From Pseudomonadota bacterium (GTDB lineage: Bacteria > Pseudomonadota > Alphaproteobacteria > Rhizobiales > Rhizobiaceae), in the NCBI GenBank assembly GCA_023444445.1, contig JAEXMK010000215.1, positions 1-15,759 on the forward strand: a DNA stretch of 15,759 nt. The letters are read 5' to 3'. Below, piece after piece: positions 15,148-15,759 of the stretch; the first letter of the stretch is position 1, and the number at the start of each line of letters is the position of its first letter. The notes beneath the pieces were generated by a model. It did no database searches and was not told where the DNA came from. It saw only the letters and a list, made by a program, of their open reading frames with translations. Both the position numbers and the translations under genes were made by a program.

Positions 15148-15558
15148 CTATCGATCCACCAGTACCGAGCATTTGGCGTGGCGCACCACGCGGTCGGCGG
15201 TGGCGCCGATGAAATAATTGCTGAAGTCAGGCGTGTGCGAGGCGATGATGATGAGGTCCGCCTTGTGCTCTTCGGCGGCAGCGATGATTTCACGCGCGGG
15301 TGCGCCGCTTCTGATTTCGTGGCTGCCTTTGAAACCGGCCCTGGTCTTGAGGTCAGAAAGCTTGGCCTTGGCGTCCTTGATGGCGTTTTCGATAAGGTCG
15401 ACAGGCAGGTCGATCGCCATATATCCCGGCAGCTCCTCGACCACGTTGATGAGAACGATCTCGCCGTCGGGGTCCAGCAGCGCTTTCGCCTTTTCGAGGA
15501 TCTTTTCGCCCTTGTCGGTGGCGCTGAGGTCTACAGGTACGATGATCTTCCTGTACAT
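15148..15558 (-). CDS. Universal stress protein (UspA family)
   Basis: 136 residues from the ATG at 15558, with AGGAG seven bases upstream; the frame is open to 15756 but the Usp fold begins at MYRKIIVPVDLS. Family features are the first strand KIIVPVD (4-10), strand EIVLINVVEELPGYMAIDLP (33-52), GAPAREIIAAAEEHKADLII (85-104) and the end HAKCSVLV (127-134). The usual ATP loop G-x2-G-x9-G-S/T is degenerate: ASHTPDFSNYFIGATAD (106-122) keeps only the last Gly, so ATP binding is doubtful. Such proteins support survival under starvation, oxidative or low-oxygen stress. An FNR/FixK-type box upstream suggests low-oxygen induction. Confidence 0.92.
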   Translation of the reverse strand: MYRKIIVPVDLSATDKGEKILEKAKALLDPDGEIVLINVVEELPGYMAIDLPVDLIENAIKDAKAKLSDLKTRAGFKGSHEIRSGAPAREIIAAAEEHKADLIIIASHTPDFSNYFIGATADRVVRHAKCSVLVDR

Positions 15559-15624
15559 GGCTGTCTCCTTTGGCTTATTCGCGTGTCGGGCTAGGCATAT
15601 TCCCCCGGTGGCGCCGCGTTTACC

Positions 15625-15638
15625 TTGATCGAAGTCAA
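15625..15638 (-). promoter_or_regulatory. FNR/FixK-type box upstream of the universal stress gene
   Basis: TTGATCGAAGTCAA differs at one position from the consensus TTGAT-N4-ATCAA. Its centre is 73 bases before the uspA start. A possible -10 element TATGCC (15594-15599, complement) would put the transcription start near 15588, about 43 bases from the box centre, the usual place for class II activation by FNR-type proteins. It is the only such box I noticed in the window. Confidence 0.65.
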
Positions 15639-15759
15639 AGGCTGAGGGGGCGACAGCGGGCGGCATTGTCAACGAATAGTGGACAGTCAATCGCCGCAAT
15701 GCGATCTTTGCTGAACGACGAAACCAGCCCATATTCGTCTTCGAGACACGCCGCAAAGC
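15639..15759. other. Window edge, no gene recognised
   Basis: The last 121 bases lie upstream of the FNR-type box. The uspA frame stays open here but lacks family similarity and a better start. I see no promoter, repeat or RNA gene that I can support. Confidence 0.4.

Noticed and set aside
15033..15293. Extended dksA-like frame
   Set aside because: It covers the end of uspA in another frame; GGAGG eight bases before 15032 marks the real start.

Overview
The window reads as chromosomal DNA of the Agrobacterium tumefaciens complex (Rhizobiaceae, Alphaproteobacteria). The strongest marker is a Ros zinc-finger protein whose sequence matches, from memory, A. tumefaciens Ros almost residue for residue. 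The high GC of the coding regions, the RIME/REP-like intergenic palindromes and the gene order around ros fit this. No phage, IS, CRISPR, tRNA or rRNA is visible. All genes except three (DUF5330, sufE, and the msrB/LysE pair counted as one block) lie on the minus strand.

Layout. (1) 1-1827, minus: a PleC/DivJ-family membrane histidine kinase, probably DivJ, followed by the N-terminal part of a membrane-anchored protein that runs off the window. (2) 1828-2312: promoter spacer. (3) 2313-3333, plus: a DUF5330 membrane/periplasmic protein with a clear terminator, then the Fe-S cluster sulfur-acceptor SufE. (4) 3338-4594, minus: two overlapping small regulatory-type genes, a protein made essentially of a DnaA domain IV and a DUF6456 helix-turn-helix protein. 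The DUF6456 gene carries a one-base frameshift in this sequence. (5) 4595-5807: ros, flanked by a terminator, a RIME-like palindromic repeat and a 431-base AT-rich leader with several inverted repeats. (6) 5808-11755, minus: a complete seven-gene mrpABCDEFG (mnh/pha) cation/proton antiporter operon with translationally coupled genes. (7) 11958-13109, plus: msrB (methionine-R-sulfoxide reductase) and a LysE/RhtB amino-acid exporter. (8) 13129-15558, minus: an MddA/MnaT-type N-acetyltransferase, a hemolysin III/PAQR membrane protein, a REP-like repeat, a short DksA/TraR zinc-finger protein and a universal stress protein preceded by an FNR/FixK-type box.

How they fit together: the region is mostly core housekeeping and stress physiology. 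It holds cell-cycle signalling (DivJ), Fe-S assembly (SufE), a global regulator (Ros), pH/Na+ homeostasis (Mrp), repair or detoxification of oxidised methionine (MsrB, MddA-like GNAT) and stress or low-oxygen response (Usp, DksA-like). I see no clearly novel multi-gene system. The less ordinary items are the DnaA-domain-IV/DUF6456 gene pair with its frameshift, the structured DNA around ros, and the inverted repeats between mrpA and msrB and upstream of uspA.
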